DNA of 64,000 nucleotides. It comes from Corynespora cassiicola. Taxonomy: Eukaryota > Ascomycota > Dothideomycetes > Pleosporales > Corynesporascaceae. Within the stretch, counting starts at the first letter, position 1; each line of letters opens with the position of its first letter. Position numbers and translations under genes: made by a program. The notes under the pieces are model-generated. The model was not told the origin of the DNA and ran no database searches. It saw nothing but the letters and a program-made list of their open reading frames with translations. Below are positions 34,329 through 46,409 of the stretch, piece after piece. The DNA is taken from positions 6,510,001 to 6,574,000 of the forward strand of contig JAEUWY010000005.1 of assembly GCA_022059125.1 (NCBI GenBank), in the 5' to 3' direction.

Positions 34329-36941
34329 ATTTTCCCAGACCGCTTCTGGAGGCAAAAGTGAATGGGGTTCACGGTTCGGTGCATTCGGAATGGGTTCACA
34401 ATGTTTGATCCCGTTGGCATGGAGGGTTCTCTAGGGTGCTGAGGTCTTCGCTTCATTAGACTCCGAAATCTTCATCCTGTCATCATCTTATCTCCATCCC
34501 CTGTCCCACCTCCGCTCCGTAGTTTCCCGCCATTACACAACTTACATGCACGCAAACCACTAGTCTTGTATGTACCTTCGTGGCTATCATGGTCTCTTTC
34601 CGCCGGTCGGGGACCTGGTCTTGTCACTCTGGTGCCATCCCCCCCGCCCCTCTCTATTTCCAAACCTCTTTCTTCCCATGGAATAAGGTTTCATCAGTCT
34701 ATGATTGATTCATCCCCAAAAAAACGACGGTATCTTTGTCCTTGTTTTTTTCATCCAACTGATTCCATGACCTTGATGTTTGGTGGTGTTGTTTATTTGC
34801 TATTTTTGTGTTGTGCTGCTTACGCTTTGTAGTTGGAGTGGTAAGAAGGAAACAAAGAAATACAGGATATGGGCACGTAGAGAGCTACAATACAAATTTC
34901 AACACGTGAGATCAATATTCTAAAAGATGTGTGCCACTTGAACATGTGGGGTGGGAGTTGTGGGTCCACGCTCGTGTTTTGGTAAGAGCCATGTGCTGGT
35001 TCTGGTGTGCAAGTGGAGATTTAGTAGAGTGGTGGTTGTTGTGTATAGTTAAGAAGGAGCAGAGATTTGGGTTCTTTGATTTTGGATTTTACTGACTACG
35101 GGCAGCAGGGCTTCTCTGACGTTGGTCCAGCTATTGGTATGAACACAATTTTGTCTTCGTTCACTTTAACTGCCGTACAGACAGCGGCTCTCACGTGTCT
35201 TCATCCCAATAATGGACTATTCACCTAAATTTACCACTGGGTGTAGCTGATAGCAGTATATGAGCTTACCACCCCTACATAGTGCTCTTTCCTGCTCTCC
35301 TCTCTTTCCACCTCAAAGAACACTGCATCTACAAGCAGGGGCTTTGCCCTTCAAAACAACCGAGGCTTCTCAACCTATCCAACATGTCTTAGTTTTCCTA
35401 AAGCTCTTAGCTAAATCGAAGGATTAATATTTACTAAGAGCTTAATCCTGTTATTAAAAAATATTGGTATGTTTATGAAGTATATTATTTAGAAATACAA
35501 ACACTCCCGTACTACTTTCCATATTGGATTCCATAACTTATACCTCTAAGCATTAAGCGTTTGTAAATAAACCGAGAATGAATTAGGGGCTATCCACCGA
35601 TTGCAAAAATCCTTTCTTTTCTGTCCACGGCTTTAACTACATCTACAACTGGTTGCATGTCCCGAGACTCAAAAACCATGGCGAGATCCACGGAGCTCTC
35701 TTGGCTCAAAAAACAACAGCTCAGCATTACCAACGAAGACGCTACCGCAGAGTCCAACAGGAGCCTAGTCTAGATCTATAGTTTGTAGCACGAGAACCCA
35801 CCTGATTGATGAGTTTTTGGAATTTGAATTAGCGCTGAACATGATCACTCACAGCCCTCATTCATCTACCGTAGCTAAACTCACTATTTGTGGAAATGTT
35901 TAGCAATCTGTAAATGTATGAAGAATTGAATCCAAGTACCGCAAAGGCAAAGACTATACCGTCAAATGTCGCATCAATGACTGGAATGTGCTGCAAATCC
36001 ATGGACTGCCACTTGGTGATTGCAAGTTCCTCAAAGAGAGCTTGCTGTACTGGATGGTCTGAAGCCCGACGAAACTCAAGAACGTCGACGTACTTAGGTT
36101 TGATACCGAAAGGGAGAGGTATGAGTGCTTGAATCTAATTACCCAAGCGGGGGTGGTGGAATGGTGATCCAAGCGGGCAGAGAGATTCTGTGGACATGAG
36201 CATGGGTTAAATTTTGGAGGCTGGGAGATAAGAGGTGGGCTTATTGGATGCCAGGGCGAGGAGCTTATGAGAATAGTTGATGATGGCTTTTGCTGGCAAC
36301 AGGGAGGTAGGGCCACTCTGTGGGTGGTGTGGGCAAAAGGTATTTTATGGCGATACAGCTTTTTCACTATACCTCTAGGGATTGTTGGCTTTCTTTGGTC
36401 AAGGATACTTGTGTTCTTTTCGCTGCAATCCCATAATAAGCAGTAGAAATAAAACCATCTATAGAATATAAAGTTCATGTTGTATGCGACTAACAAAGAA
36501 ACAAGGGTGGCTGCAAACAAGTTTCCCTGAGCAGAAATGAAGACTGGTGGAGCTGTGTGGCCCTCAAAGTGCGTTCTAGCATATGCAGCGGAAGAGGTAG
36601 AAACCGAGGGTTCTTTTGAATGGAGATGAATAGAAGAATAAACACTAGTCAAATAAAACCCCTCTTAGTGATTTACGCACAAAATTCATCACAGCATCTT
36701 TAACACAGGAACTTCTCATTTCATGTTAAAGATCCTAATAATCACATGTATCCAAACAAAACAAGAAAAACTGACCCCACCTCGGCGTCTCGAAAGCAGC
36801 CCATCGGTTAGCCAGTCAGCAGCTCGCCAGTTTCAAACCGACAGAGAGCTTCTAATTGTATCTACAGCAACACGGGAAAATAAAACCACACCTCCAATTT
36901 TGCTCACTTTCCATCCCGCTCAAGGACCAAAAGAGGTCAGC
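34329..36941. other. AT-richer gene-poor block
   Basis: After the 14-3-3 3' UTR the base composition turns AT-richer, most clearly from about 35380 to 36730, with stops in all frames. I find no terminal repeats or transposase. It may be a mutated repeat or gene relic; the only protein-like piece is listed separately. Confidence 0.5.
35957..36092 (-). pseudogene. Exon-like relic, unrecognised protein
   Basis: On the minus strand, 36092-35960 reads YVDVLEFRRASDHPVQQALF, then EELAITKWQSMDLQHIPVID. It stops being protein-like at a GTATAG donor-like site (35959). A TTTACAG acceptor 50 nt on would close the frame almost at once with a stop. It looks like a terminal or internal exon, but nothing comparable continues upstream. 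I read it as a gene fragment inside the AT-richer block. The family is unknown. Confidence 0.35.
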
Positions 36942-37880
36942 TTAAGCGTGCCACAGCTGAGAGACGGCCTCGGTGATGCCAACGTCGTTGGTCTCGAACG
37001 AATACAGGGCGAAACCGAGAGTGACGGTTCCGATGCGCAACGCCCAGTTGGCGGCCTTGCGGACGGCGGGAATGCGCTTGGCGGGGAAGTAGTCAATGAC
37101 GCAGGCCCTGAAATTGGGGTTAGTATTAAGAGGGCCATGATTGGTCGCGTGGGCTATAAGGGAGGATTCATATGTAGAGTTGCAGGACGAGAATGCAAGA
37201 AGCTGGGGAAAGACGTACTCGAAGCCAATGTGCGAGTGGATGACGAGCAGAGCGCAGAGGATGGAGTCGGTGACGGGGTTGAGGGAGCCGGCGGCGAAGG
37301 GTGCAATGGTCAGAGGGATGAGGCCCGCGGAAATGGCCCTAGAGATATGGTTAGATCTGGTCTATTTTGGGGCGTATGCAAAGAGTCTGTCAGTGTGCAT
37401 ATATCGTGGGACTTGGGAAAAAAAAATGCCTTGACAAAGTTGGACTTGGTCCATCTTGAGGCATTTCTCCAGCAGGCTGGTTCTGGCACGTGCTACAGCT
37501 TCCATGCCGTCCCAAATCCAAGTCTGAAGCTGCTGGCACAGCTGGACATGTCCCAGCCCGAGCGATACTGCAGTGTACAAAGAGACGCACCTCTCGAAGC
37601 TCCAGTGGTAGCTGCCATGTGACGGGGACGGGTCCGGGACGCGCGCGGGGTCGTTCAAGGTGCCCTCAATCTTCTGGGGCAGCGGCGGCAGGATCTGCTG
37701 GCGCTGGGTCGCGTGGAAGGCGGCGATTCTGGTGGCACTGGGGGCCTGCGAGCGCTCCAAGGCCGGGCGGAGCTGCTGGGCGATTGGCGAGGTGCGCTTC
37801 ATCGAAGACAGCGTGCGCTGCGAGGCGGCGGGGGCGTGGCAGGCCTGCCTGAAGAGACCGGGGCGCATTGCGGAGGCCAT
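36942..37880 (-). CDS. SDHD: Succinate dehydrogenase membrane anchor subunit D (CybS)
   Basis: This is the small membrane anchor of mitochondrial complex II, helping bind heme b and ubiquinone. It is 191 residues from three exons: 37880-37591, 37338-37219 and 37107-36942. Introns are 252 bp (GTGCGT...CTCTAG) and 111 bp. The N-terminus is an Arg/Ser/Ala-rich mitochondrial presequence. The conserved block [20 protein letters not shown] leads into the first helix. The His-containing motif [20 protein letters not shown] spans the second join. The C-terminal helix is [19 protein letters not shown], and the end is EAVSQLWHA. SdhD is one of the targets of SDHI fungicides; resistance positions were not scored. 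It is divergent from MPP-beta with a 298-bp gap. Confidence 0.95.
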
Positions 37881-38178
37881 TGCTGCGGCGGGCGGCGTGG
37901 TGCTCAGATGGTCGCGGTGTGGGAGGGCGGGTGGAGGTGGAGGGTTGGGCGAGCGAGCGAGGGACAGGCGGATCTAATGCGTCGTCTCGATGATGCTGGC
38001 CCGAGGTCGTGCTCTGCTTGCAACAGCTGCGCTCTGATTGGTGCCGGGAACTCCCGACGAAATCTTGAACCTTCAACTTCACTTGGCCAAGCAGACGAGA
38101 GCTCCCAATACCTCATCCACCCCATCACGCCCCATCGCCCATCCCCTCAATCCGCCGCGTCCTACGCGACCACACGCA
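37881..38178. promoter_or_regulatory. Bidirectional promoter SDHD / MPP-beta
   Basis: Two nuclear genes for mitochondrial proteins start back to back within 298 bp. The interval must drive both, and a shared promoter is inferred. No TATA box is evident. Confidence 0.6.
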
Positions 38179-39876
38179 ATGGCTTCCCGGCGGCTCGCTC
38201 TCAACCTGCAGACGGCGGCGCGCTCCCGCGCCGCCATCAACGCCGTCAAGACGAGGAATTCGCCCTTGACCAGAGGCCTCGCGACCCCCGTCACATACGG
38301 CTCCAAGACCGAGTCCACCACCCTCAGCAACGGCTTCACGGTATGCTGCGCGCCCCAGCGCTCCTTTGGCATCCAATTGACCCCCCTACGCAGATCGCTA
38401 CCGAGCACTCCCCGTGGGCCCAGACGTCGACCGTCGGTGTCTGGATCGATGCCGGCAGCCGCGCTGAGACGGACAAGACCAACGGCACCGCACACTTCCT
38501 GGAGCACCTTGCCTTCAAGGTATGTCCCGATGGCCGACGGCGCCCGATGATGATGGTGCTGGTGTTGGGACCGGACGCAATGCTGACCACCGGGGATAGG
38601 GAACCCAGAAGCGCACACAGCAGCAGTTGGAGCTCGAGATAGAAAACATGGGCGGCCATCTCAACGCCTACACTTCGGTATGTCTTCCACTACCCAATTG
38701 CCCGTTTTCTGCGTTCGGTTGCTGATGGGATGCAAAGCGCGAAAACACCGTCTACTACGCCAAGGCCTTCAACCAGGACGTCCCCGCTACCGTCGACATC
38801 CTCTCCGACATCCTCCAGAACTCCAAGCTCGAGTCCTCTGCCATTGAGCGCGAGCGCGATGTCATCCTCCGCGAGCAGGAGGAGGTTGACAAGCAGCTCG
38901 AGGAGGTCGTCTTCGACCACCTTCACGCCACTGCTTTCCAGGGCCAGCCTCTTGGCCGCACCATCCTCGGACCCAAGGAGAACATCCAGAGCATCCAGCG
39001 CTCCGACTTGGAGAACTACATCAAGACCAACTACACCGCTGACCGCATGGTTCTTGTCGGTGCCGGTGGTGTCCCCCACGCCCAGCTCGTCGATCTCGCC
39101 GAGAAGTACTTCGCCAGCTTGCCCGCCGAGCCCACTGACTACTCGTCCAGGGCTATTGCCGCCGAGCAGAAGCAGAAGCCCGAGTTCATCGGCTCCGAGG
39201 TCAGGATCCGTGACGACACCATGCCCACCGCCAACATTGCCATCGCTGTTGAGGGTGTCAGCTGGAAGGACGACGACTACTTCACGGCCCTCGTCACCCA
39301 GGCCATTGTCGGCAACTGGGACCGTGCCATGGGCAACTCCCCCTACCTGGGCAGCAAGCTCAGCACCTTTGTCTCGCAGAACAACTTGGCCAACAGCTTC
39401 ATGAGCTTCTCCACCAGCTACTCGGACACTGGGTGAGTAGTGGCCAATTCTATGTCATTTTCATGCAAATGCTAATCTGTCCCAGTCTCTGGGGTATCTA
39501 CCTCACCAGCTCTGCCGTCACCCGCATCGACGACCTCGTCCACTTCACCCTCCGTGAGTGGTCCCGCCTGTCCCTCAACGTCACCTCCGCCGAGGTCGAG
39601 CGCGCCAAGGCCCAGCTCAAGGCCTCGATCCTGCTCTCGCTCGACGGCACCACCGCCGTTGCCGAGGACATTGGCCGCCAGATCATCACCACTGGCCGCA
39701 GGTTATCGCCCGAGGAGGTTGAGCGCGTCATTGGCCAAATCACCGAGAAGGACGTCATGGACTTTGCCAAGAGGAAGCTCTGGGACCGCGACATTGCCAT
39801 CTCGGCCGTTGGCCAGATTGAGGGTCTGCTCGACTACAACCGCGTGAGGAACGACATGAGCAGGATGTTCTCGTAG
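38179..39876 (+). CDS. MAS1: Mitochondrial processing peptidase beta subunit
   Basis: This is the catalytic subunit of the matrix peptidase that removes presequences from imported proteins. It is 483 residues from five exons: 38179-38340, 38394-38519, 38600-38677, 38738-39432 and 39486-39876. The inverted zinc motif HFLEH (88-92) is intact, which separates it from the inactive alpha and core subunits. The surrounding [20 protein letters not shown] and the downstream acidic helix with [14 protein letters not shown] sequence (residues [15 protein letters not shown]) are typical of the M16B family. The N-terminus ([20 protein letters not shown]) is a presequence. The glycine-rich stretch in the C-terminal domain is not obvious, but the final [16 protein letters not shown] matches the usual ending. 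Confidence 0.95.
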
Positions 39877-42800
39877 AGAGAATAGAAAAAAGCCATGGTC
39901 AGTTTCTTACCGAGATATGTTCGAGGAGGCAAAGGAGAGAGAGGAGGGGAGGTGATGAAAGATTAGAGGCTAGCTAGTTGGTAGCGATGGGGACCTGTAT
40001 TTTGTGTACATGTACACTTAGCTGAACTGATACAAGAAAGATTTCCTTTGCTCTGTTTGTCCATCCTTTTGTTTGGCCGTGTCGTCATCTCTAGTTTTTT
40101 TTTTACTTTTTTCTCTCTTAGAATTGTACAGAAAATCGGTTGGGGGTGAGGGGGCGGAACCGGACGGATGGATGGAGGGGAGGATGTCGAGTGTTTAATA
40201 GAATGGGGGAGGGAGTGCTGATGTCGGTGTGCATGTATAGCCTACCTGTCTGTCGGTCTGGTTAGTCTACCGTCTTTCCCATCACCTCCCACTCCATTCC
40301 ATCAATCCTATCCTGTTCTGTTCTGTCCAAGGCTGTTGTGCCGCTCGCTATGCGTAAAGGGGATGTGCGTTTGCGGTGCGGAGTGGATATGCTGTCTCGG
40401 TCCTGTTTGGAGTGGGCTGGGTGTTGTGGATGCACGGTTTACGAGGCTGACAGTGTGGTGCTTTTGCAGTGTTTGTTTAGGTTGTGGGTCTCTGGGTTGG
40501 TGTAGAAGATGACGTGTGTTTTATTCTCTTACCTTTCCTTGCCATTTGGGGTCAAAGGTAGCATGATGGACTGCTTCTAACTCATACTTGCCTTGCTATT
40601 TGGGGTTGAAGGTAGCACGATGGAGTGGGTGTCCTTGCTGAGCAGTCATTGTCCTGTGCCTGGGGAAGGCATTGGGCCTGTTTTGCTACCTCCAGCCCCC
40701 TTGAGAGATTTTTTCCCATGGATGGATGGATGCTAGGGCAGGAATGAAATTTTCCTCCTTGTGGTACACTGCTCGCTCGCGGAACCAGTACATCTCCCGG
40801 ACTGAGTGGATAACAGGAGGAGAATCTGTTTCCATAGCCCACTCTATCTTGCATGATACACCTCCATCGAGGGTTATACGGACACAGAACCGTTCATATT
40901 GCCTCATCCGATAGGCAAGTATACCCACGCCGTCCCTCCTCTCTCCGAGAGCCATGTACGATTTCGCAAATACGCCACCTCGATTGCCAGATATCAGACT
41001 CCTCATCCAATCCAGGCGAACCACTGTCACGGATGCTCTCTGCAGTCCGCGAGAGCGCACCCAGAACCACGCTCCTGCTACGTCCCTGATGGCACAGAGA
41101 AAGTCGATTCATAGGCCATCATCTCTCGACTATCCGATCGTCTCGGCTCCCGATCCGGGCTGTGAGTACCCCCGTCCACGGCCTCCGATGCTCCGATCTC
41201 GATGCTTGGGGGGGGGATGGAGAAGAGGCCCAGTGAAGTCTCCGAGGCTGGGGGTCGGTGGATCAGGAGGAAGACGAAGAAGAAGAAGGGAGCCGTTGCG
41301 TGAGAGAGAGAGTACAATTCCCAAGTTCTATTGGAGAGGAGACAATGGGATGAATGTCGATGACATTCGGAGGGTCAGAGCAACGACACCCACACACCCA
41401 ACCAAACCCGCCGCCGCCGATCCTCACTCCCTACCGCCCGCCCGCCCGCACGCACGCACGCACGTACGTCCGCACACGCCCGGATACTCACGATGCCTGC
41501 TTTCGACTCACGCACATTTCCCTCGATGGAGGTGCTCCATTGGACACCATCCCCCGTCCCAACCTCGCACACGCGCAAACATGCATACATTCATCCTCCC
41601 CAAAATCGGGAGAGTATACCACCCACCCATCCACACACACTCTCTCTTTCCGGCAATACAACCCACCCCATCTCCCCGAGTGAACCTTGAAAGCAGCTAC
41701 CACACACGTCCTTTAATCTCGCACCACACCACGCCCCCTCGCCGCGTTTTACCACGCCGCAAATCCAGCACCCGAGCACACAATTTCGGTGGGTGTGTGT
41801 ATGGAGTAGGTTTGGACGCCCAGACGGGGAGTGGGGGATACACTGTATTCCAAGGCCAAGCCCTGCTCTAAGGAAGGTTCTGAACCTTGGACTGAGGGAT
41901 ATGTATCAATGACGCTTGCATTCCACCGTGAATTTTTTTGGGGGGGTATCTGGCGGGAAACGAGAAAGCGAGCAAAGTCAAGAATGCCATCTCGCCGTGG
42001 CCGTGGCCGAGGCGGCGCGATGGACCGGTACGGTACGTAGGTATAGCGCGCGGCGGAACCGCGGAGGTAAAGTAGAGAGTAGGGCAGAGTAGAGCAAAGA
42101 AGGGCATGTGGGTAGGGATCAAGGTACACGCTTGGCCATACATCTACCTACACTGCATTTGCCCGATTCGTCGTGGCGGGTCTGTACGTTGGAGTGTTGA
42201 GGCCGTGGCCTGCCTGTTTTACCTGGCTACTCACCTACCTGGTTGGGTGGCCTGGTTTGTTCCTTGATTCTTCCATATGTGGGGCAGCAAAGTCAATTTG
42301 TCGGAGACGATGGAGATGGGATATATTTATCACCGGCCTACCCTCCGGATGGGAAATAGAATATAACGGGTGTATATGTCGTGTCTGCCCGATTGGCACT
42401 CGGCACCAACGTCCGCCTACCTACCTACTTGCGAAACGCAGCCCTCAGGCCAATATCCATGCATGCCCGCGAGAACAAACACGAGTATTGGCGCTCTCGG
42501 GGCTATCTCTCTTTTTTTTTCTCCCTCGATGTGGGCGTGTCGAAGGGTAGGGATGTGCTGGAGGGGGAGACCTTGTAAGTTGGGGAGGGGGCCACGTGCG
42601 AGCGGTCGGTCAGATGCGTGAATTCCATGTTTGTTGCGACATCGCGATCGGATGAGGGGAGGGGGGAGGGGATGATCGGGACAAGAAAGGCAAGCGGGCG
42701 GGCAGGCTCGTCTTTTCTCCGGCCTTGTTCCTGTGTGAGGCGGGTGGAGAGTACAATGATTGAGATGGGGATTTGGAATGGAGGAATTAAATTAATCAGG

Positions 42801-45003
42801 AGGTTTTGCTGGTGGAAGGTTTAGTGTGCTGCTGGGTGGTGGGTTAATTAGAAGGGATACGGGCGGGAGGGCGCGGGTAGCAGCAGCAATTTGAGCTTTG
42901 AGCTTGAGCTCGAGCAAAAAGGTGCTGCAGGTGGTGGGTACGGCTAGGTAGGTACCGTCCATTACTCGACGCCTAACGCGCGCGAACCTGATGTTTGGCC
43001 CACGAATGGCATGCGCGGGGATGGCTGTGGTGGAGGTTGACAGCCAGCTAGCTGTCGGGGCGGCTACCGGTGGGTGTGGAGATGGGGGCATGGTTATGGG
43101 TAGGTGGGACGGATAGCAGAGACGTCCAAGAAGGGTAGGTAGGGGTAGGGGGTTGCGCTGCTTTGGGTGTTAGGATGCGGGCGTGATGACCAGGGCAGGC
43201 GGTGATGGGTGAATGGAGCAGCAGCAGAAATGGGCTGATGAGATGGGATGGGCAGTGCGTGCTGGAGTGAGGCGAGGGGAGGGGGCGGCGCGGGCTCTCT
43301 TCGCTCTTGGTCGCCGTGGTCATGGAGGACAGGCGGGCTGCGATTCAGGTCGCGGGCAGAACGGGCAGAACAGGCAGAGGGGTTGAATATAGGCGGCGGT
43401 AGGCGATGCGGCGCGGTGCGAGGTACCAGCGGTAGCTGCGGCGGGTGGGTGCCTCGAATATTGGAACATGTGTTGTCACCATGCTGGCGATGATGTGTCG
43501 AAAAACGCTTTACTCGAACATGTTGGAAGGGCGGCTTGGGCCGGCCGATCTACATGTGCTGCATGCACGTCGGTTGTCACGAGGCTGGGCAAAAGGGATG
43601 TACATTACGACTCAGACTTTCGGTGTGCAAACGTGGTCGTCAGAAGGGATGCTAGAGCAACATTACGCGCGTGTCGTGCTGATTATGTCCCGCTCCGTGG
43701 CTGCTGCTCGCCGGTACTCGTCGAGGTATCCAGGCTTGTGCTAGAGCAAAGCAAGGAACCTGCAACACCAGCCGGCCGTGGCAGAGCCTGTATACTCGCC
43801 ACCACCTATCCAACGAGCCGCAACCCACACGTGACGTGGACCCTGCCTCAGCCATCTCGTACTACAGAGAGATCGGAGCGCGATCGGTAAGCCTCATCAA
43901 TCTACGATCTCGATGGCACAAACCCAACCTCACATCAAGCGCGAAAAAAAAATCTCGTCGCCGACGACGTCTCGTGCGGGAACTAAGCCATTTCTACCTC
44001 TTCGCTACTATCTTACAATCAATCTCTCCGAGAGAGCGGGGTATACATGAAATTTTAGCATCATTTCAATTGAAAAGCACTCTGCTTCATTGGGGGGGGA
44101 AGCTCTAGGATATATTTACTTGACCCAAAACCCGTCCGAATGCCAATGATCAGCCATAAGCAGACTCAGGAACCCTACATAGCTTGAAACGGAGAGTGGC
44201 AAGCTGCGCCCATTCCAGCGTCCAAGGCCTTTGATGTAAAGGCTTTGGTCACCAAGCGCGCCAAATCTCTGCTCTGCTTCGTCTTCTTCTTCATCTCGAC
44301 AAAGCGAGCGTACTGTATCAAAACAAGGCTGATGATGGATTGCAGCCGACCGGGGATAAAAAAAAAAAAACAAGGCAAGGAGCAGGTGAGCTAGATGGGG
44401 TTACCTTGCCACTTGATGGAATAAACGCCAGTTACGCCTAGTCGCCATACACCGAGCGGCAAAGGGGGGAAAACAAAGCAAAACGAACGCCCAAACCCCC
44501 TTGGGGCATGCGAACGGAAAAAGTGGTGGTGGTGAGTCCAAGTTGAGCAGCGAGGCACAAGTGCCGCGGGAGAGAAGCCAGAGGGTGAGGGCGTGTCGGA
44601 CGACACAGCACCCGTCGGATCAAAGGAAATTTTCTAATGTGGGGGGCATGGGTCCGGGAATATAAGTTAAAGTCGGGCTTTCGAAGGTAATATGGTCAAA
44701 GGGAGCAGCCGAAGAGAAGAAGGGGTTTGGGGGAAAGGATGAACGCCAATGTGACCAGCCCTATGCCGCTATGCAACGCTCGTAAACGCGATCAGTGTAG
44801 GTGTATGTTGCGGTAGTGTTGACCGATTTTGCGCAACGGGTAAGACGGTAAATGGTCATAATCAGGTCGTAATGCAAATTGGTCGAACGGGTCGTCTCAA
44901 TAATGCGGTCATGGTCCGGGGGGATGCCGACCCTGAATGCTCCGTGGCCCAGAGGGGCTTGGTAGCTGGGCGACTCCGGAGGAGAGGGCGGCGACGTTAA
45001 TTG
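39877..45003. other. 5-kb gene-poor low-complexity region
   Basis: After the MPP-beta 3' UTR there is no convincing gene for 5.1 kb. Open frames here (for example 40954-41871 on the plus strand) are Pro/His/Thr-rich translations of C-rich DNA with no domain. Short repeats include CGCACGCA tracts near 41440-41470 and a diverged 34-bp duplication at 40537-40624. Confidence 0.5.
40537..40624. repeat. Diverged direct duplication, 34-bp copies
   Basis: Copies at 40537-40570 and 40591-40624, spaced 54 bp apart, share 30 of 34 bases. All four differences are transitions. Confidence 0.7.
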
Positions 45004-45858
45004 TTATTTGATGGTGCGGCCCTTGCCCTTTCCTTTGGATGCTTTGGCGGCGCCGGCCGACGTGAGCTTGCTGGTCTGCATGAGCTCGCCGATGTAGCTG
45101 CGAAAAAAGAGTCAGAACACTGGAGAGGGTTCGCGATACGAGGCTTGGGAGGGAGGCTATGTGGGGGCTTACGATTGGAGGAACTTGTTGCCGCCCTCGA
45201 GTTTCTCGTGCTCCGACTTTACGATTTCCACGCGGTCGACGATTTCGAGGAGGCTGGCTTGCAAGGCTTTTGCTTGCCTGGCGAAGGCTGTCAGTCGGGG
45301 ATTCCACGATCTTGAGTTGGGGTTTCCAGTAAGCACGGGGTCGACGGCAGCGAAATCTGAAGCCTCGTCGCGTCCTCGGGTAGCAGCAGCAGCGGCGGTG
45401 GCGGCGGCGACACGATGTCGCGGGCGACGCCGTGGGCTGTTGCTGCTGTTGCGATGTGTCGAGGCACGCGACGGACAGGCAGAAGACTCATACAGACGAA
45501 ATGGATAGACTCTCAGCGAAAAAAGTCTCGGGACTTACTCTATCAGGGCCTGTCGGGCCTCCTGGCCCATCTTCTCAATCTCCTCGCTGCTCCGGCGCGG
45601 GCTCATGGTGCGAGCGTCGCCATCGTCGTACTCCTCCTCCTTGAGCTCGACCTGCGGGCTGTCGCGCGGTATTATGATGGTGCCGCTCGACTTGCGGCTG
45701 CCGAGGCGCGGGCGGGACAGCTTGCTCTGGTCGGGCTCGCTGACGGAGGAATTGGACGAGGTGGAGCTCATGGTGTCGGGGTACGAGGGGCGACGGTCCG
45801 GGTCGTTGACGGGCGCAGGCGGGAAGGGCGAGGCGGTCGAGGCCAGCTGGGTCGACAT
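45004..45858 (-). CDS. SCOC/Slo1-like short coiled-coil protein
   Basis: This 172-residue protein comes from three exons: 45858-45539, 45277-45173 and 45097-45004. Introns are 261 bp (GTAAGT...GCCAG) and 75 bp (GTAAGC...CGCAG). The first 100 residues are disordered and Ser/Pro-rich. The spliced C-terminal half is one coiled coil: EEIEKMGQEARQALIEQAKA, then LQASLLEIVDRVEIVKSEHE, LEGGNKFLQSYIGELM. This pattern, with the final N-K-F-L-Q-x-Y-I-x-x-L-M, matches the short coiled-coil (SCOC) family, whose members bind Arl-type GTPases at the Golgi. The tail ends in a basic KGKGKGRTIK. The function is by family analogy only. Confidence 0.75.
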
Positions 45859-46381
45859 TTCAAGAGCAGGTCCTGCGGCTCCTAGAGTCGAGGCAGATTG
45901 AGGATTGCAGACGACTTGGAGTGGTTCAGTGCGAGGGTCGGGTCGGCAGAGACGGCGCCGTTAGGTCAAGTGGACTGTGGGTAGGGCGCCAAGGGTTTTG
46001 AGAGTGGGCGATAGTAGAGGATGAGGCCGAGGGGCGCTAGCCGGCGTGCGCCAGGGTCCTCGACGAGAGCAGGAATAGCGCGGGCGCTGGAAGGGGAAGT
46101 CAGGCTGCCCCCTGCTGGTGCTTGCCGGAGGGGTGCTGGGAGGGTGCTGGCCGGGTGCTAGGAGGCTAGGAGGAGCTGGGACGGGGAGCGTGCTGGCGAC
46201 GATGCTGCAGGCGCGGGACTGTGCCCTGAAGAATGGGCGACGTCGAGTAGCTGGGAGGATTGCCGAGCCCGTCAACGTGGTGGCGCTCGGTACACGGTCG
46301 GCAGCTTGTGGCAGTCTCTAGCAGCAGGCAAGAGAGCGTGCCGAGCAGTGCGTGCAGTGCGTGCGTGCTTGCTTGCCTGGT

Positions 46382-46409
46382 TGCTTGCTTGCTTGCTTGC
46401 TTGCTTGCA
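46382..46409. repeat. (TTGC)n microsatellite
   Basis: Seven uninterrupted TTGC-type tetramers, preceded by GTGC variants. Confidence 0.9.

Noticed and set aside
40954..41871. A 305-codon plus-strand frame in the gene desert
   Set aside because: The translation is Pro/His/Thr/Arg low complexity from C-rich microsatellite-like DNA; there is no domain or start context.
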